49,412 nucleotides of DNA from an uncultured Adlercreutzia sp. (GCA_902478715.1 CABSMC010000009.1:1-49412), one strand, 5' to 3'. Counted from the first letter of the stretch, positions 23,443-32,610 are shown. The notes: generated by a model from the sequence alone, not told the origin. Numbers and translations: made by a program.

Positions 23443-25992
23443 CTAGTACGGCACCTCCAAGTCGCCATGGGCCAAAGCGTCGGTGCTAAGCGGCGAGAAC
23501 GCCCCGGCCCGATAGCGATCGAGCGCCACCTCGGCGATCATGCCGGCGTTGTCGCCGCAGGAGGCGAGCGGCGGCATCACGAGGCGCACGCCCTCCTCGG
23601 CGCACATCTGCTCGTAGGCGGCGCGCAAGGTCGGATTGGCCGCCACACCGCCGCCGAGGCAGAAGGTGGGTGCCCCCGTCTCGCGCAGGGCCGTGCGGGC
23701 CTTGGCCACCTGCACGTCCACGACGGCCGCCGTGAAGCTCGCGCAGATGTCGGGCACATTGAGCTCGCGCCCGGCGGCGCGCTCGTTGTTGATGTAGGTG
23801 ACCACGGCAGTCTTCAGGCCCGAGAGCGAGAAGCGCAAATCGCCCGAATGCAGCATGGCCCGGGGGAACGGAATGGCATCCGGGTCGCCCTCGGCGGCGA
23901 ACTTCGAGACGACCGGGCCGCCGGGATACCCGAGACCCAGCGCCTTGGCCACCTTGTCGAAGGCCTCGCCCACCGCATCGTCGATCGTCGCGCCGAGCAC
24001 GCGATAGTCGCCCCAGTCGGCCATATGCACGAGCAGAGTGTTGCCCCCGGACACGAGCGAGACCACCGCCGGCGGCGCGAAGTCCTCCAGCCCGATCTTG
24101 TTGGCGTACAGGTGCCCTTCCAAATGGTTCACCACGATGAAGGGGATGTCGGCGCCCCAGGCCGCGCCCTTGGCGAAGGCTACGCCCACCACGAGCGCGC
24201 CCACGAGTCCCGGTGCATAGGTGACAGCCACCGCGTCCAGATCGCGCCAGCGGAGACGAGAGCGCCCCAGGCTCGCCGCGGCAACGTCCAGCGCCTCGTC
24301 GCAGACGCCGCAGATGGCCTCGATGTGCTTGCGGCTAGCAATTTCGGGAACGACGCCGCCAAAGCGGGCGTGGAAATCCACCTGGGTCGCCACCACATCC
24401 GAACGCAGCACTTCCCCGCCGTCGATGACGGCGGCAGCCGTCTCGTCGCAGGAAGACTCGATGGCCAGAATAAGAGGGCGACGCACCGTAACTCCGTCGT
24501 CCTCGCGGCCGAGGGCGGCGCAAGAGGCGCCACTACGGGGTTCGCCCGCAACGTCATCGTCGGACGCGTCCTCCCCGTAGGGGGCGACCTCGGTTGCCCC
24601 TGGGCCCGAAACATGGCCAGGCCGCGCGTCGGCCACCGCGCCGTTCGGAACCGCCGCTAGGGTGATGGTGGGCAGAGGCCCCTGCATGATGAGAGCATCC
24701 TCGCCGTCGGAGTAGTAGCGCGGGCGACGCCCCAACGCCTCGTAGCCGAGGGCCGCATACAGCGCCTGGGCCCCGGCGTTTCCGGCACGCACCTCCAACG
24801 AGCTCGTGCGCGCGCCCAGGTTGCGGGCGTCATCGGCCACGCGGGCGAGCAGAACCCGGGCGATGCCGTGGCGACGCCACGCGGGATCGACGCCCACCTT
24901 CAGAATCTGCAGGTCGCCATCGACCACCCAGCCGCCGGCGTAGCCCACCAGCGGGGCCTCGGCGGAAAGCGGCATCTTCGGGTCGGCAGCGTAGGCGGCC
25001 CACCACACGCGGTCGGCGCGCCCCAGCTCGTCGGCCACGAGCGCCTCGTTCCACGCATCAGTTCCCATCACCGCCGCTTCCAAGGCCGCCACCTCGGCCA
25101 CATGGCGCGCATCCAGCGGCTTGTAGGCGATGCCCTCGCCGTTGGCCCGGGCGTTGGCGATGGCCGTATCGTTCATGGTCACGTGCCTCGAGCCGCGCTT
25201 GCCCGCCAGGCCATCGTCGATGCGGGCCAAGCGCACCCGCTCGTTCTCCTCGGCATCCGACAGGCGCGTGTACACGGGCAGCAGCAAACCCGGGTCATGA
25301 CGCTCAGCGTCGAAGGGATCGCACTCCCCCGCGCGCCAGGCTGCCTGCAATGCCAGCAGAAGGCCAGCACCCGTCGGCGTCCACAGCTTCTCGGAAAGCA
25401 CCGTGCCGACGCCGGAGAAAAGCTCCGCGTACTTGCGCAACCCGTCGCCCGCAATGAACCACTCGCTCGCAGCCGCGCTCCCATCCCCGGCCGAACCTCC
25501 CAGCTCCTCGGCAAATTCCGCCGCCTTCACAACGCGGTCGGCAGTCAAGCGCACCGCGCCCTCGTCATCCAGGCGGTATTCCACGGGATACACCTCGCGG
25601 CGCATGGCGTCGGCCACAACGAGCAGCTCCCCGCGCTCGGCCGCCTTCCACGCGCCCCAGGCCACTGCGTCCAGCGACGAGACGCCCACAAGCCCTACCT
25701 CGAGCGCGCTTGCGATGCCCTTCGCCGTCGCCAGGGCGATGCGCACGCCGGTGAACGACCCCGGGCCGCGCCCCACGCATACGCAAGCGATCTTCTCACG
25801 CGCCACACCGGTCCGGGCGCATAGCTCGTCGATGCGCGGCACAAGCTGGGTGTTCGACGCCCGCCGCGCCTCCACTTCCACGCTCGCCACGAGTTCAATC
25901 GACCGCGCAGCAGCATCCAACCGCCCCAAGCCGATGGCTATGACCTCGTTAGCCGTATCGAAGGCAAGTACGTAAGAACGCTCAGTATTCAA
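23443..25992 (-). CDS. TsaB-RimI-TsaD triple fusion (tRNA t6A synthesis and ribosomal protein acetylation)
   Basis: 849-aa protein with three domains in one frame. Residues 1-270 are TsaB (LAFDTANEVIAIGLG, GRGPGSFTGVRIALATAKG). Residues about 273-445 are a RimI-type GNAT acetyltransferase (VGVDPAWRRHGIARVLL; internal Met at 273). After a low-complexity linker, residues about 505-849 are TsaD (LAIESSCDETAAAVI, metal-binding HLEGH in NHLEGHLYA, LVSGGNT, CLGGGVAAN). TsaB and TsaD with TsaE transfer threonylcarbamoyl to A37 of ANN-decoding tRNAs; RimI acetylates ribosomal protein S18. Starts at TTG 25992 after a weak GGGAAGG. tsaE lies just upstream. Confidence 0.95.
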   Translation of the reverse strand: MNTERSYVLAFDTANEVIAIGLGRLDAAARSIELVASVEVEARRASNTQLVPRIDELCARTGVAREKIACVCVGRGPGSFTGVRIALATAKGIASALEVGLVGVSSLDAVAWGAWKAAERGELLVVADAMRREVYPVEYRLDDEGAVRLTADRVVKAAEFAEELGGSAGDGSAAASEWFIAGDGLRKYAELFSGVGTVLSEKLWTPTGAGLLLALQAAWRAGECDPFDAERHDPGLLLPVYTRLSDAEENERVRLARIDDGLAGKRGSRHVTMNDTAIANARANGEGIAYKPLDARHVAEVAALEAAVMGTDAWNEALVADELGRADRVWWAAYAADPKMPLSAEAPLVGYAGGWVVDGDLQILKVGVDPAWRRHGIARVLLARVADDARNLGARTSSLEVRAGNAGAQALYAALGYEALGRRPRYYSDGEDALIMQGPLPTITLAAVPNGAVADARPGHVSGPGATEVAPYGEDASDDDVAGEPRSGASCAALGREDDGVTVRRPLILAIESSCDETAAAVIDGGEVLRSDVVATQVDFHARFGGVVPEIASRKHIEAICGVCDEALDVAAASLGRSRLRWRDLDAVAVTYAPGLVGALVVGVAFAKGAAWGADIPFIVVNHLEGHLYANKIGLEDFAPPAVVSLVSGGNTLLVHMADWGDYRVLGATIDDAVGEAFDKVAKALGLGYPGGPVVSKFAAEGDPDAIPFPRAMLHSGDLRFSLSGLKTAVVTYINNERAAGRELNVPDICASFTAAVVDVQVAKARTALRETGAPTFCLGGGVAANPTLRAAYEQMCAEEGVRLVMPPLASCGDNAGMIAEVALDRYRAGAFSPLSTDALAHGDLEVPY

Positions 25993-26113
25993 AGGGGAAC
26001 CTTCCCAGAGACGACAAATCAGTGCGGCTTATTGTACCCCACCGCTCACCCGTCGCAACGATGGCGCGCCTCCTTCGGTCCCTTCATTGCGCAAAATCGC
26101 AATCTGCCAGAAA

Positions 26114-26626
26114 TTACAGTCGGCACTTCCCCAGACGCGATTTGGAATCGTTGGCCCAGACGCACAGAAGCTGGCGCGAGCGGGAGCCGAAGGAGTGCGC
26201 GACGATGCGCCGTGCGCCGTCGCCGTCGGCCGTGATGGTGATCTCCAGGTAGTCGTAGGGCATATCCTCGGGGAACTTCTCGGCCCATTCCACAAAGGCC
26301 ACCCCGTCGCCATCGCCGTCGATAGCGCTGTAGTAGTCGATGTCCTCCAACTGCCAGCGCTCGTCCAGTCGGTAGAGGTCGTAGTGATACAGCGGGAGGC
26401 GCCCGTCGTGGTACTCCAGAAGGATGTTGAAGGTGGGGCTCGTCACCGCCGCCCGAACACCGAGGGCCGCGGCCACTCCTTGCACGAACTGGGTCTTCCC
26501 CGCGCCAAGATCGCCATCGAGCACGATCACATCGCCCTCGTGCAGATAAGGGGCCAGCGTGGAGGCCAGCTGCTTGGTAGCTTCGGGAGTCGTGGTGGTG
26601 CGTTGATATGTCAGTCCGTTCGCCAT
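26114..26626 (-). CDS. tsaE: tRNA t6A biosynthesis ATPase TsaE
   Basis: P-loop ATPase required for multiple turnover of the TsaB-TsaD complex. 170 aa, with Walker A GDLGAGKTQFVQG near residue 45, then TSPTFNILLEY, the conserved LYHYDLYRL and VEWAEKF. Its ATG lies 3 bases after the focA stop and its end is 121 bp before the TsaB-RimI-TsaD gene, so it belongs to the same operon. Confidence 0.95.
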   Translation of the reverse strand: MANGLTYQRTTTTPEATKQLASTLAPYLHEGDVIVLDGDLGAGKTQFVQGVAAALGVRAAVTSPTFNILLEYHDGRLPLYHYDLYRLDERWQLEDIDYYSAIDGDGDGVAFVEWAEKFPEDMPYDYLEITITADGDGARRIVAHSFGSRSRQLLCVWANDSKSRLGKCRL

Positions 26627-26629
26627 GTC

Positions 26630-27448
26630 CTACGCCTTCTTCGTCCCGTGGCAGGCGTACATGACCAACCCCACGGCCACGCCGCCGACGATGTTGCCCA
26701 AGGTCACAGGGATGAGATTCGCGAAGATGAAGTCGCCGAAATTGAGCAGGGCCACATTGATGCCCGCCGCATCAATCATGCCCGTATAGGCCGGATTCAT
26801 ATAGGCGAAGATGCCCGCGGGCACGTAGTACATGTCGGCGACGCAGTGCTCGAAACCGGCCAGCACGAATCCCATGATGGGGAAGAAAATGGCGAGCAGC
26901 TTGCCGGCGGTGTCCTGGGCCGTATTCGCCAGGTACACCGCGACGCACACCATGAGGTTGCAGAAGATGCCCAGCACAAACGCGTTTATCCACGGAAGGC
27001 CGTTCTTCGCGGCCGCCACCTTCGCCGTGTACACCGCCAAGTCTCCCCCGCCGATGTTCAGCTGGCCGAAGAACGCCATGAGCGCCGCCAGGACTACCGC
27101 ACCCGCCAGGTTGCCGAGAAAGACGATGCCCCAGTTGCGCAGCAGAAGCTTCCACGAAATTTTGCCGGACACGGCCGCCGTCACCATGAGCGCGTTGCCG
27201 GTGAAGAGCTCCGTACCCAAAAGGATGACCATCATAAGGCCGATGGGAAAGATGAGGCCCGACACGAGACGCACCATGCCGGCGTTTTCCAGAGCATGGG
27301 CGGCCGTCGAGGACGTGACCGCGCCCAGGCCGATGAAGACGCCGGCAGCCACAGCCAGAAGGAACAGCCGCCAGGCGGGCGATTCCGCCTTGGCGATGGA
27401 GGCCTTGGCATAGTTGTCGGTAATCTCGGTGGGGGTGAAAAGAGCCAT
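26630..27448 (-). CDS. focA: Formate/nitrite transporter (FocA/NirC family), probably formate channel
   Basis: 272-aa pentameric channel of the FNT family with six hydrophobic segments. Seen: FLLAVAAGVFIGLGAV near the N-terminus, ILLGTELFTGNALMV, LGIFCNLMVCVAVYLA, and GFEHCVADMYYVPAGIF containing the central His of the pore. Downstream of folD by 12 bp in a one-carbon operon with formate-tetrahydrofolate ligase, which argues for formate rather than nitrite. It could import formate for assimilation or release it. Confidence 0.92.
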   Translation of the reverse strand: MALFTPTEITDNYAKASIAKAESPAWRLFLLAVAAGVFIGLGAVTSSTAAHALENAGMVRLVSGLIFPIGLMMVILLGTELFTGNALMVTAAVSGKISWKLLLRNWGIVFLGNLAGAVVLAALMAFFGQLNIGGGDLAVYTAKVAAAKNGLPWINAFVLGIFCNLMVCVAVYLANTAQDTAGKLLAIFFPIMGFVLAGFEHCVADMYYVPAGIFAYMNPAYTGMIDAAGINVALLNFGDFIFANLIPVTLGNIVGGVAVGLVMYACHGTKKA

Positions 27449-27460
27449 GGAAGTTCCTCC

Positions 27461-28321
27461 TTACGTAAGCGATGCCTCTGCGGCCCGCACCACATGGGCC
27501 ATGGTCACGCTCGTGGTCACCCCGCCGAGGCCCCGAGGCACCGGCGTGATGGCGCCCCCGTCGCCGAGCACGGGAACGACGGCGTCGAAGTCGACGTCGC
27601 CGCATAAGTTGCCCGCCTCGTCGAAGTTGATGCCGACATCGAGCACCGTCTGGCCCGGCGAGAAGTACTCGGCCCCATACGCCCGCGCACGCCCCGTGGC
27701 ACACACGACGATATCGGCCTCGCGGGTATGGGCGGCCACATCCGCCGTGCGGGAATGGGCCAGCGTCACCGTGGCATGGCGCGCGAGCAGCATCATGGCC
27801 ACCGGACGGCCGATCACGAGACTGCGCCCAAGTACCACCACGCGCTTGCCCGCAACGGGAATATCGTAGAAATCGAGCGTCTCCAGGCAGGCCTGGGCCG
27901 TGGCGGGCGGGAAGCCCTCGCCGGTGTCGGCGAACACGCCGGCCAGCGACGCCGACCCGATGCCGTCGATATCTTTGGCCGGGGACAGGCGATCGCACGC
28001 GGCGCGCTCGTCCATCTGCGGCGGAAGCGGGCGGAACATGAGGCAGCCGTGAATGCGCGGATCGGCGTTCACGGCATCGATGACCGCTTCCAGCTCGGCC
28101 TGCGTCGCCTCCGCCGGCAGCACGAAACAGCGCACGGCGATGCCGTGGAGGTCGGCTTGACGGGCGCAGGTGCGCTCATAGGACAAATCGTCGGGTCGCT
28201 CCCCCACGCGCACGATGGCGAGCGTGGGCGCCGCGCCGACCGCCCGCAAGCGATCGATGCGGGGCAGCAGCCGCTCCCACAGAGCCGTGGAAACCTCCTT
28301 GCCGTACAGAATCCGCGCCAT
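27461..28321 (-). CDS. folD: FolD-family methylenetetrahydrofolate dehydrogenase, cyclohydrolase residues replaced
   Basis: 286 aa. NAD(P)-dependent oxidation of 5,10-methylene-THF, and in ordinary FolD also hydrolysis of methenyl-THF. Present: KDIDGIGS with the conserved Asp, VVVLGRSLVIGRPVAMMLL (dinucleotide site) and PVPRGLGGVTTSVTM. Aligned to E. coli FolD, the catalytic YxxxK motif reads YERTC, so Lys54 is Cys, and the VQLPLP Gln98 position is Phe (MFRPLP). The cyclohydrolase half-reaction is therefore probably lost and supplied by the fchA product. Its ATG shares one base with the fchA stop (TGATG). Confidence 0.92.
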   Translation of the reverse strand: MARILYGKEVSTALWERLLPRIDRLRAVGAAPTLAIVRVGERPDDLSYERTCARQADLHGIAVRCFVLPAEATQAELEAVIDAVNADPRIHGCLMFRPLPPQMDERAACDRLSPAKDIDGIGSASLAGVFADTGEGFPPATAQACLETLDFYDIPVAGKRVVVLGRSLVIGRPVAMMLLARHATVTLAHSRTADVAAHTREADIVVCATGRARAYGAEYFSPGQTVLDVGINFDEAGNLCGDVDFDAVVPVLGDGGAITPVPRGLGGVTTSVTMAHVVRAAEASLT

Positions 28322-28935
28322 CAGCTGAGCCTCTTCACGACATCGGCGTACACTTCGTCGGCCATGGCGCAGCCGGCGGCAAGAAGGTCTTCCATCTGGT
28401 CACGGTAGCGCTCGGCACGTTCGGCGTCGTCCATGGAGCCGATGTTGATGACCACATTCAGACTCGCGGCCTGAAGGGCGGCTTTGGCGAGCACCGCGGC
28501 CGCTCCGGCGTCCGAAAGGGCTAGAACCGAGCCGTGCCGGGCCATGAACACGCACGATTCGATGACCTGCACCGAGGTGGCCATGATCTCGAGGGGCACC
28601 TCGCAGGCATCCACGAGGGCCGCCTGAAGCGCCGCGCTCTGGGCCGCACGCTCCTCGTCGCTGCCCTTGGGCATGCCATAGGCGGCGGCCAGGGGCCCGA
28701 AGGCGCGGGCGTCCTCATCGATGAGCACGAGCAGGTGCTCGCGCGTGCCCTCAAGCTCGACAAGCTCCGCCTGCATGCGCTCCTCCACATCGGCGTACTT
28801 CTTCTTCCCCACCGTGAGGTTGCCCACCATGGAGGCCAACGCCGACGCGAGCGCCCCCGCATAGGCCGAAGCGCCACCTCCTCCCGGCGTCGGCGCCTTC
28901 GAAGCCAGCGCCTCAATGAACTCGGTATCGACCAC
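28321..28935 (-). CDS. fchA: Methenyltetrahydrofolate cyclohydrolase / cyclodeaminase family protein FchA
   Basis: 204-aa protein of the formiminotransferase-cyclodeaminase C-terminal family. The N-terminal signature is FIEALASKAPTPGGGGASA, followed by GALASALASMVGNLTVGKKKY and a helical body. In purinolytic clostridia and acetogens this family provides methenyl-THF cyclohydrolase or formimino-THF cyclodeaminase. Sandwiched between fhs and folD, and with FolD missing its cyclohydrolase residues, the cyclohydrolase role is favoured here. No histidine-degradation genes are nearby. Confidence 0.92.
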   Translation of the reverse strand: MVDTEFIEALASKAPTPGGGGASAYAGALASALASMVGNLTVGKKKYADVEERMQAELVELEGTREHLLVLIDEDARAFGPLAAAYGMPKGSDEERAAQSAALQAALVDACEVPLEIMATSVQVIESCVFMARHGSVLALSDAGAAAVLAKAALQAASLNVVINIGSMDDAERAERYRDQMEDLLAAGCAMADEVYADVVKRLS

Positions 28936-28960
28936 GCAAACCCTTCTTTCCGAAAGAGCA

Positions 28961-29088
28961 GGGCTCGGACTCGGTGCGGTGGTGCCGCGCGCAGTTCATT
29001 GAAGTGCATAGAGCATGCCCGGAGCAGAACTCCGATGGCGCACTTCAATGCTGTTTGAGCACGGCACTTCCGCGCCGAGTCCGAGCCC
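28961..29088. repeat. 128-bp long-hairpin element between fhs and fchA
   Basis: Nearly the whole intergenic gap is one interrupted palindrome. Outer arms of 19 bp (28961-28979 and 29070-29088) match in 18 positions, the exception being a G/T. Inward come a 6-bp helix GTGCCG / CGGCAC (28982-28987, 29062-29067), an 11-bp helix CATTGAAGTGC / GCACTTCAATG (28997-29007, 29040-29050), and a tip helix CGGAG / CTCCG (29020-29024, 29030-29034). It is transcribed if fhs and fchA share an mRNA. I do not recognise a known riboswitch. Confidence 0.85.
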
Positions 29089-29105
29089 GGACGACTACGT
29101 AAATG

Positions 29106-30794
29106 CTAGAACAGCCCCGTGATGGTGCCGTCTTCCAGGACATCGATCTTGTGCGCGGCCGGGGTCTTTCCCAGACCCGGCATGGTCATGATGGAGCCCG
29201 TGAGCGCCACCACGAAACCGGCGCCGGCAGACACTTTCACCTGGCGCACCGTAATGGTGAAGTCGCGGGGCGCGCCCAACTTGGTAGCATCGTCCGAGAA
29301 CGAGTACTGGGTCTTGGCCATGCACACGGGCATGTTGCCGAAGCCCAAGGCCTCCAGTTGCGCGATCTCCTTCTGCGCGGCCGGCTCGAACACCACGCCG
29401 TCGGCATGGTAGACGCGCTTGGCGATGGCCTCGATCTTCTCAGCGATAGAGAGGTCGTCCTCGTAGGAGAACGTGAAGGTGTCGGCGGAGCGCCCGGCCT
29501 CATCTCCGTTCTCGCAGAGGGCCACCACCTCGTCGGCGAGCGCCAGGCCGCCCTCGCCGCCCTTCGCCCATACCTCGGACAGAGCCACGTTCACGCCCAG
29601 CTCGCGGCACTTGGCCTCCACCAGGTCCAGCTCGGCCTTGGTGTCGGTCGGGAAGGCGTTGATGGCCACCACGCAGGGCAGGTTGTACACGTTGGTGATG
29701 TTCTCCACGTGCTGCAGCAAATTCGGCAGACCCGCCTCCAGCGCCTCCAGGTTCTCCTCGGCGAGATCGGCCTTGGCCACGCCGCCGTGGTTCTTCAGCG
29801 CGCGCACCGTGGCGACGACCACCACCGCGTCGGGCTTAAGACCGGCGAGGCGGCACTTGATGTCGAGGAACTTCTCCGCGCCCAGATCGGCGCCGAAGCC
29901 GGCCTCGGTCACGCAGTAGTCGCCGAGCGCCATGGCCATGCGCGTGGCCATGATGGAGTTGCAGCCGTGGGCGATGTTGGCGAAGGGACCGCCGTGCACG
30001 AAAGCCGGGGTGCCCTCGAGCGTCTGCACGAGGTTCGGCTTCAGAGCGTCCTTCAGAAGCGCGGCCATGGCGCCCTCGGCTTTCAGATCGTGGGCCGTGA
30101 CCGGCGCATCATCATAGGTGTAGCCCACCACGATGCGGCCCAGGCGCTCCTTCAGGTCGGTGATGGAGGTGGCCAGGCAGAAGATGGCCATGACTTCCGA
30201 GGCCACGGTGATGTCAAAGCCGTCCTCGCGGGGCACGCCGTGGGCTTTGCCGCCCAGGCCGTCCACGATGTGGCGCAGCTGGCGGTCGTTCATGTCGACC
30301 ACGCGCTTCCACGTGATCTTGCGCACGTCGATGTTGAGCTCGTTGCCGTTCTGGATATGCGCATCGAGCAGTGCCGCGAGCAGGTTGTTGGCCGCGCCGA
30401 TGGCGTGGAAGTCGCCGGTGAAGTGCAGGTTGATGTCCTCCATGGGAACCACCTGGGCGTAGCCGCCGCCAGCCGCGCCGCCCTTGATGCCGAACACCGG
30501 CCCCAGCGACGGCTCGCGCAGCGCCACGACCACGTTCTTGCCGCGCAGGGACAGCGCATCGGCCAGGCCCACCGTCGTGGTGGTCTTGCCCTCGCCGGCC
30601 GGCGTGGGGTTAATGGCGGTCACCAGGATGAGCTTGCCCGGGGCGTGCTCCTCCTCGCGCAGCAGGTTGTAATCGACCTTCGCCTTGTAGTTTCCGTACA
30701 GCTCAAGGTACTTCTCGTCGACGCCGGCAATGGCGGCGATCTCGCCAATGGGTTTCGGTTCGGTCGCCTGGGCAATTTCAATGTCGGTCAACAC
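29106..30794 (-). CDS. fhs: Formate-tetrahydrofolate ligase
   Basis: ATP-dependent formation of 10-formyl-THF from formate, reversible for ATP gain from formyl-THF. 562 aa (family about 555-560). Seen: ILVTAINPTPAGEGKTTTTVG (P-loop, around residue 60, split here), LREPSLGPVFGIKGGAAGGGYAQV in the conserved order, and GAGFVVALTGSIMTMPGLGKTPAA at the end. GTG 30794 follows AGAAGGG; the frame runs on to 31001 without family similarity. Heads the fhs-fchA-folD-focA unit. Confidence 0.96.
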   Translation of the reverse strand: MLTDIEIAQATEPKPIGEIAAIAGVDEKYLELYGNYKAKVDYNLLREEEHAPGKLILVTAINPTPAGEGKTTTTVGLADALSLRGKNVVVALREPSLGPVFGIKGGAAGGGYAQVVPMEDINLHFTGDFHAIGAANNLLAALLDAHIQNGNELNIDVRKITWKRVVDMNDRQLRHIVDGLGGKAHGVPREDGFDITVASEVMAIFCLATSITDLKERLGRIVVGYTYDDAPVTAHDLKAEGAMAALLKDALKPNLVQTLEGTPAFVHGGPFANIAHGCNSIMATRMAMALGDYCVTEAGFGADLGAEKFLDIKCRLAGLKPDAVVVVATVRALKNHGGVAKADLAEENLEALEAGLPNLLQHVENITNVYNLPCVVAINAFPTDTKAELDLVEAKCRELGVNVALSEVWAKGGEGGLALADEVVALCENGDEAGRSADTFTFSYEDDLSIAEKIEAIAKRVYHADGVVFEPAAQKEIAQLEALGFGNMPVCMAKTQYSFSDDATKLGAPRDFTITVRQVKVSAGAGFVVALTGSIMTMPGLGKTPAAHKIDVLEDGTITGLF

Positions 30795-31007
30795 GTCGGG
30801 CCCTTCTTTCTCATGTCGCGGCGCGCAGGCGTACCTGGCAGCCTCATCGATAGATGGCGCAGCGCCGGCGGAAGGAATCGTCCTGCCGGCCAAACGCTGA
30901 CGCTCCCATTCTAGCGATGCGGCCGCGCCCCGTCGCCCCTCTATCCCCAAAGGGCGCAACTTCCCCTCATTGCGGGGATTCCCGAAGGCATCCGCGTCCA
31001 ACAGCCC

Positions 31008-31778
31008 CTATCGGTGGGCGCGATCGGCGATGAGGCGCAGGCCCTCCAGCGTCAGCTCGGTGTTCACCTCGTCGATGGTGCTCGAGTAGCGCTCGACCAC
31101 CGGCGCCAGACCTCCCGTGGCGATGACCTTCGCCGGATATCCCAGCTGGTCGAAGATGCGGCGCACCAAACCGTCCACGCGGTCGGCCTCCCCCAACATG
31201 ATGCCCGACTGAATGGCCTCCACCGTATTGGTGCCAATGACCGCCGGGGGCGCCACCAGCGCGATGTCCGGCAGTTGGGCGCCGTGAGTGAACAGCGCGT
31301 TGGCCGAGGTTTGCACGCCCGGCGCGATAACGCCGCCGCGGAAGCGCCCATCGCGATCGATGACCTCGATGTTCGTAGCCGTTCCGAAGTCGACCACCAC
31401 CACCGGCGCCCCGTAAAGCGTCCGGGCCGCCACCGCGTCGGCCACTCGGTCGGCGCCAATCTCGCGGGGGTTGGGGTAATCGGCATCGAAGAGCCCGACG
31501 GCTGTCTCGGCGTTGCACACCAGCGAGAGCGCACCGGTGGCGTCCTTGATCGCCTGCATCCACGCCCGGGTCAGCTGGGGCACCACCGAGGCCACCGCCG
31601 ACGCGCGCACTTGGCGCAGGTCGAGACCCTCAAGGGAGAAAAGCGTGGAGAAAACGATGCGCAGCTCGTCGGCCGCTGCCTTTCGGTTGGTGGCGATTCT
31701 CCACATCGCACGCAACGATTCCCCAGCGTACACCCCAATTACGGTATGGGTGTTACCGATATCAATAGCAAGTAACAT
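31008..31778 (-). CDS. coaX: Type III pantothenate kinase
   Basis: First step of coenzyme A synthesis, acetate-kinase/Hsp70 fold, requires a monovalent cation. 256 aa. N-terminal LLAIDIGNTHTVIGVY is the phosphate-1 motif; NPREIGADRVADAVAA and VVDFGTATNIEVID are the family substrate and phosphate-2 motifs; GGVIAPGVQTSANALF follows. Upstream of fhs by 213 bp on the same strand, so co-transcription is possible but not clear. Divergent from the orphan regulator gene. Confidence 0.95.
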   Translation of the reverse strand: MLLAIDIGNTHTVIGVYAGESLRAMWRIATNRKAAADELRIVFSTLFSLEGLDLRQVRASAVASVVPQLTRAWMQAIKDATGALSLVCNAETAVGLFDADYPNPREIGADRVADAVAARTLYGAPVVVVDFGTATNIEVIDRDGRFRGGVIAPGVQTSANALFTHGAQLPDIALVAPPAVIGTNTVEAIQSGIMLGEADRVDGLVRRIFDQLGYPAKVIATGGLAPVVERYSSTIDEVNTELTLEGLRLIADRAHR

Positions 31779-31914
31779 AATTATGACAATCTTCCTCAGT
31801 TTTCCAGTAGAGCGCCCTTGTTTGCGTATAGTTAACGCGTGAGAGATTATAGCAATGTCTCAACGATATGCCCTCGACGGGCATTCGTCGATATGACGAG
31901 AGAAAGGCAAGACC

Positions 31915-32610
31915 ATGATAGAGACACCGAGCCGCATCCTTGTCGTTGACGACGAGCCTTCCATCACCGAATTCGTCAGCTACGCGTTGAAGAAGGAGGG
32001 CTACGAGACCGACGTTGTCGACAACGGCGAGGAAGCCTTCGCGTTGGCAAGCGCCAACAACTATGATCTGTTCATCTTGGACATTATGCTACCGGGTATG
32101 GACGGCTACGAGCTGTGCCGCCGGCTGCGTTCGAAGACCACGGCCCCCGTGCTGTTCCTCTCCGCCCGCGACACCGAGCTGGACAAAGTCGTCGGCTTGG
32201 AAATCGGCGGCGACGACTATCTCGCCAAGCCCTTTGGCGTGCGCGAACTGATCGCCCGCGTCCGCGCGCTTCTGCGCCGCGGCCAGGGCGGCGAGTTCCC
32301 CGGCGCGAGCAATTCCATCACCGCCTCGGGCATCACGCTGGACGAGGACGCCCACACCGCCGCCGGCGACCACGGCGAGATCGACCTGACGCCCCGCGAG
32401 TTCGAGCTTCTGGCCTCGCTCATGAAGAACGCCGGCAAGGTGGTCTCCCGTGAGGATCTGCTCCGCGACGCCTGGGGCTGGGAGTACCTCACCGAGACCA
32501 AGACGGTGGACACCCACATCAAGCGCCTGCGCGACAAGATTCATGCCGCCGGCTACGACCCGGCCCTCGTGGAAACGGTACGCGGCTACGGCTACCGCTT
32601 CAAGGCGTAA
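31915..32610 (+). CDS. OmpR/PhoB-family response regulator, orphan in this window
   Basis: 231 aa. Receiver domain with D12-D13, phospho-acceptor D56 (FILDIMLPGMDGYE), the switch Ser in LFLSARD and Lys in YLAKPFGVREL. The C-terminal winged helix begins around residue 130 with DLTPREFELLASLMKNAGKVVSRE (split by the first helix), then VDTHIKRLRDKI and VRGYGYRFKA. ATG preceded by GAGAAAGG. No histidine kinase gene follows; a strong terminator ends the transcript 20 bp downstream, so its partner kinase must be elsewhere. Confidence 0.94.
   Translation: MIETPSRILVVDDEPSITEFVSYALKKEGYETDVVDNGEEAFALASANNYDLFILDIMLPGMDGYELCRRLRSKTTAPVLFLSARDTELDKVVGLEIGGDDYLAKPFGVRELIARVRALLRRGQGGEFPGASNSITASGITLDEDAHTAAGDHGEIDLTPREFELLASLMKNAGKVVSREDLLRDAWGWEYLTETKTVDTHIKRLRDKIHAAGYDPALVETVRGYGYRFKA

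Noticed and set aside
28961..29088. Known tetrahydrofolate riboswitch
   Set aside because: Location fits, but the sequence is a simple long hairpin rather than the THF aptamer layout as I know it.
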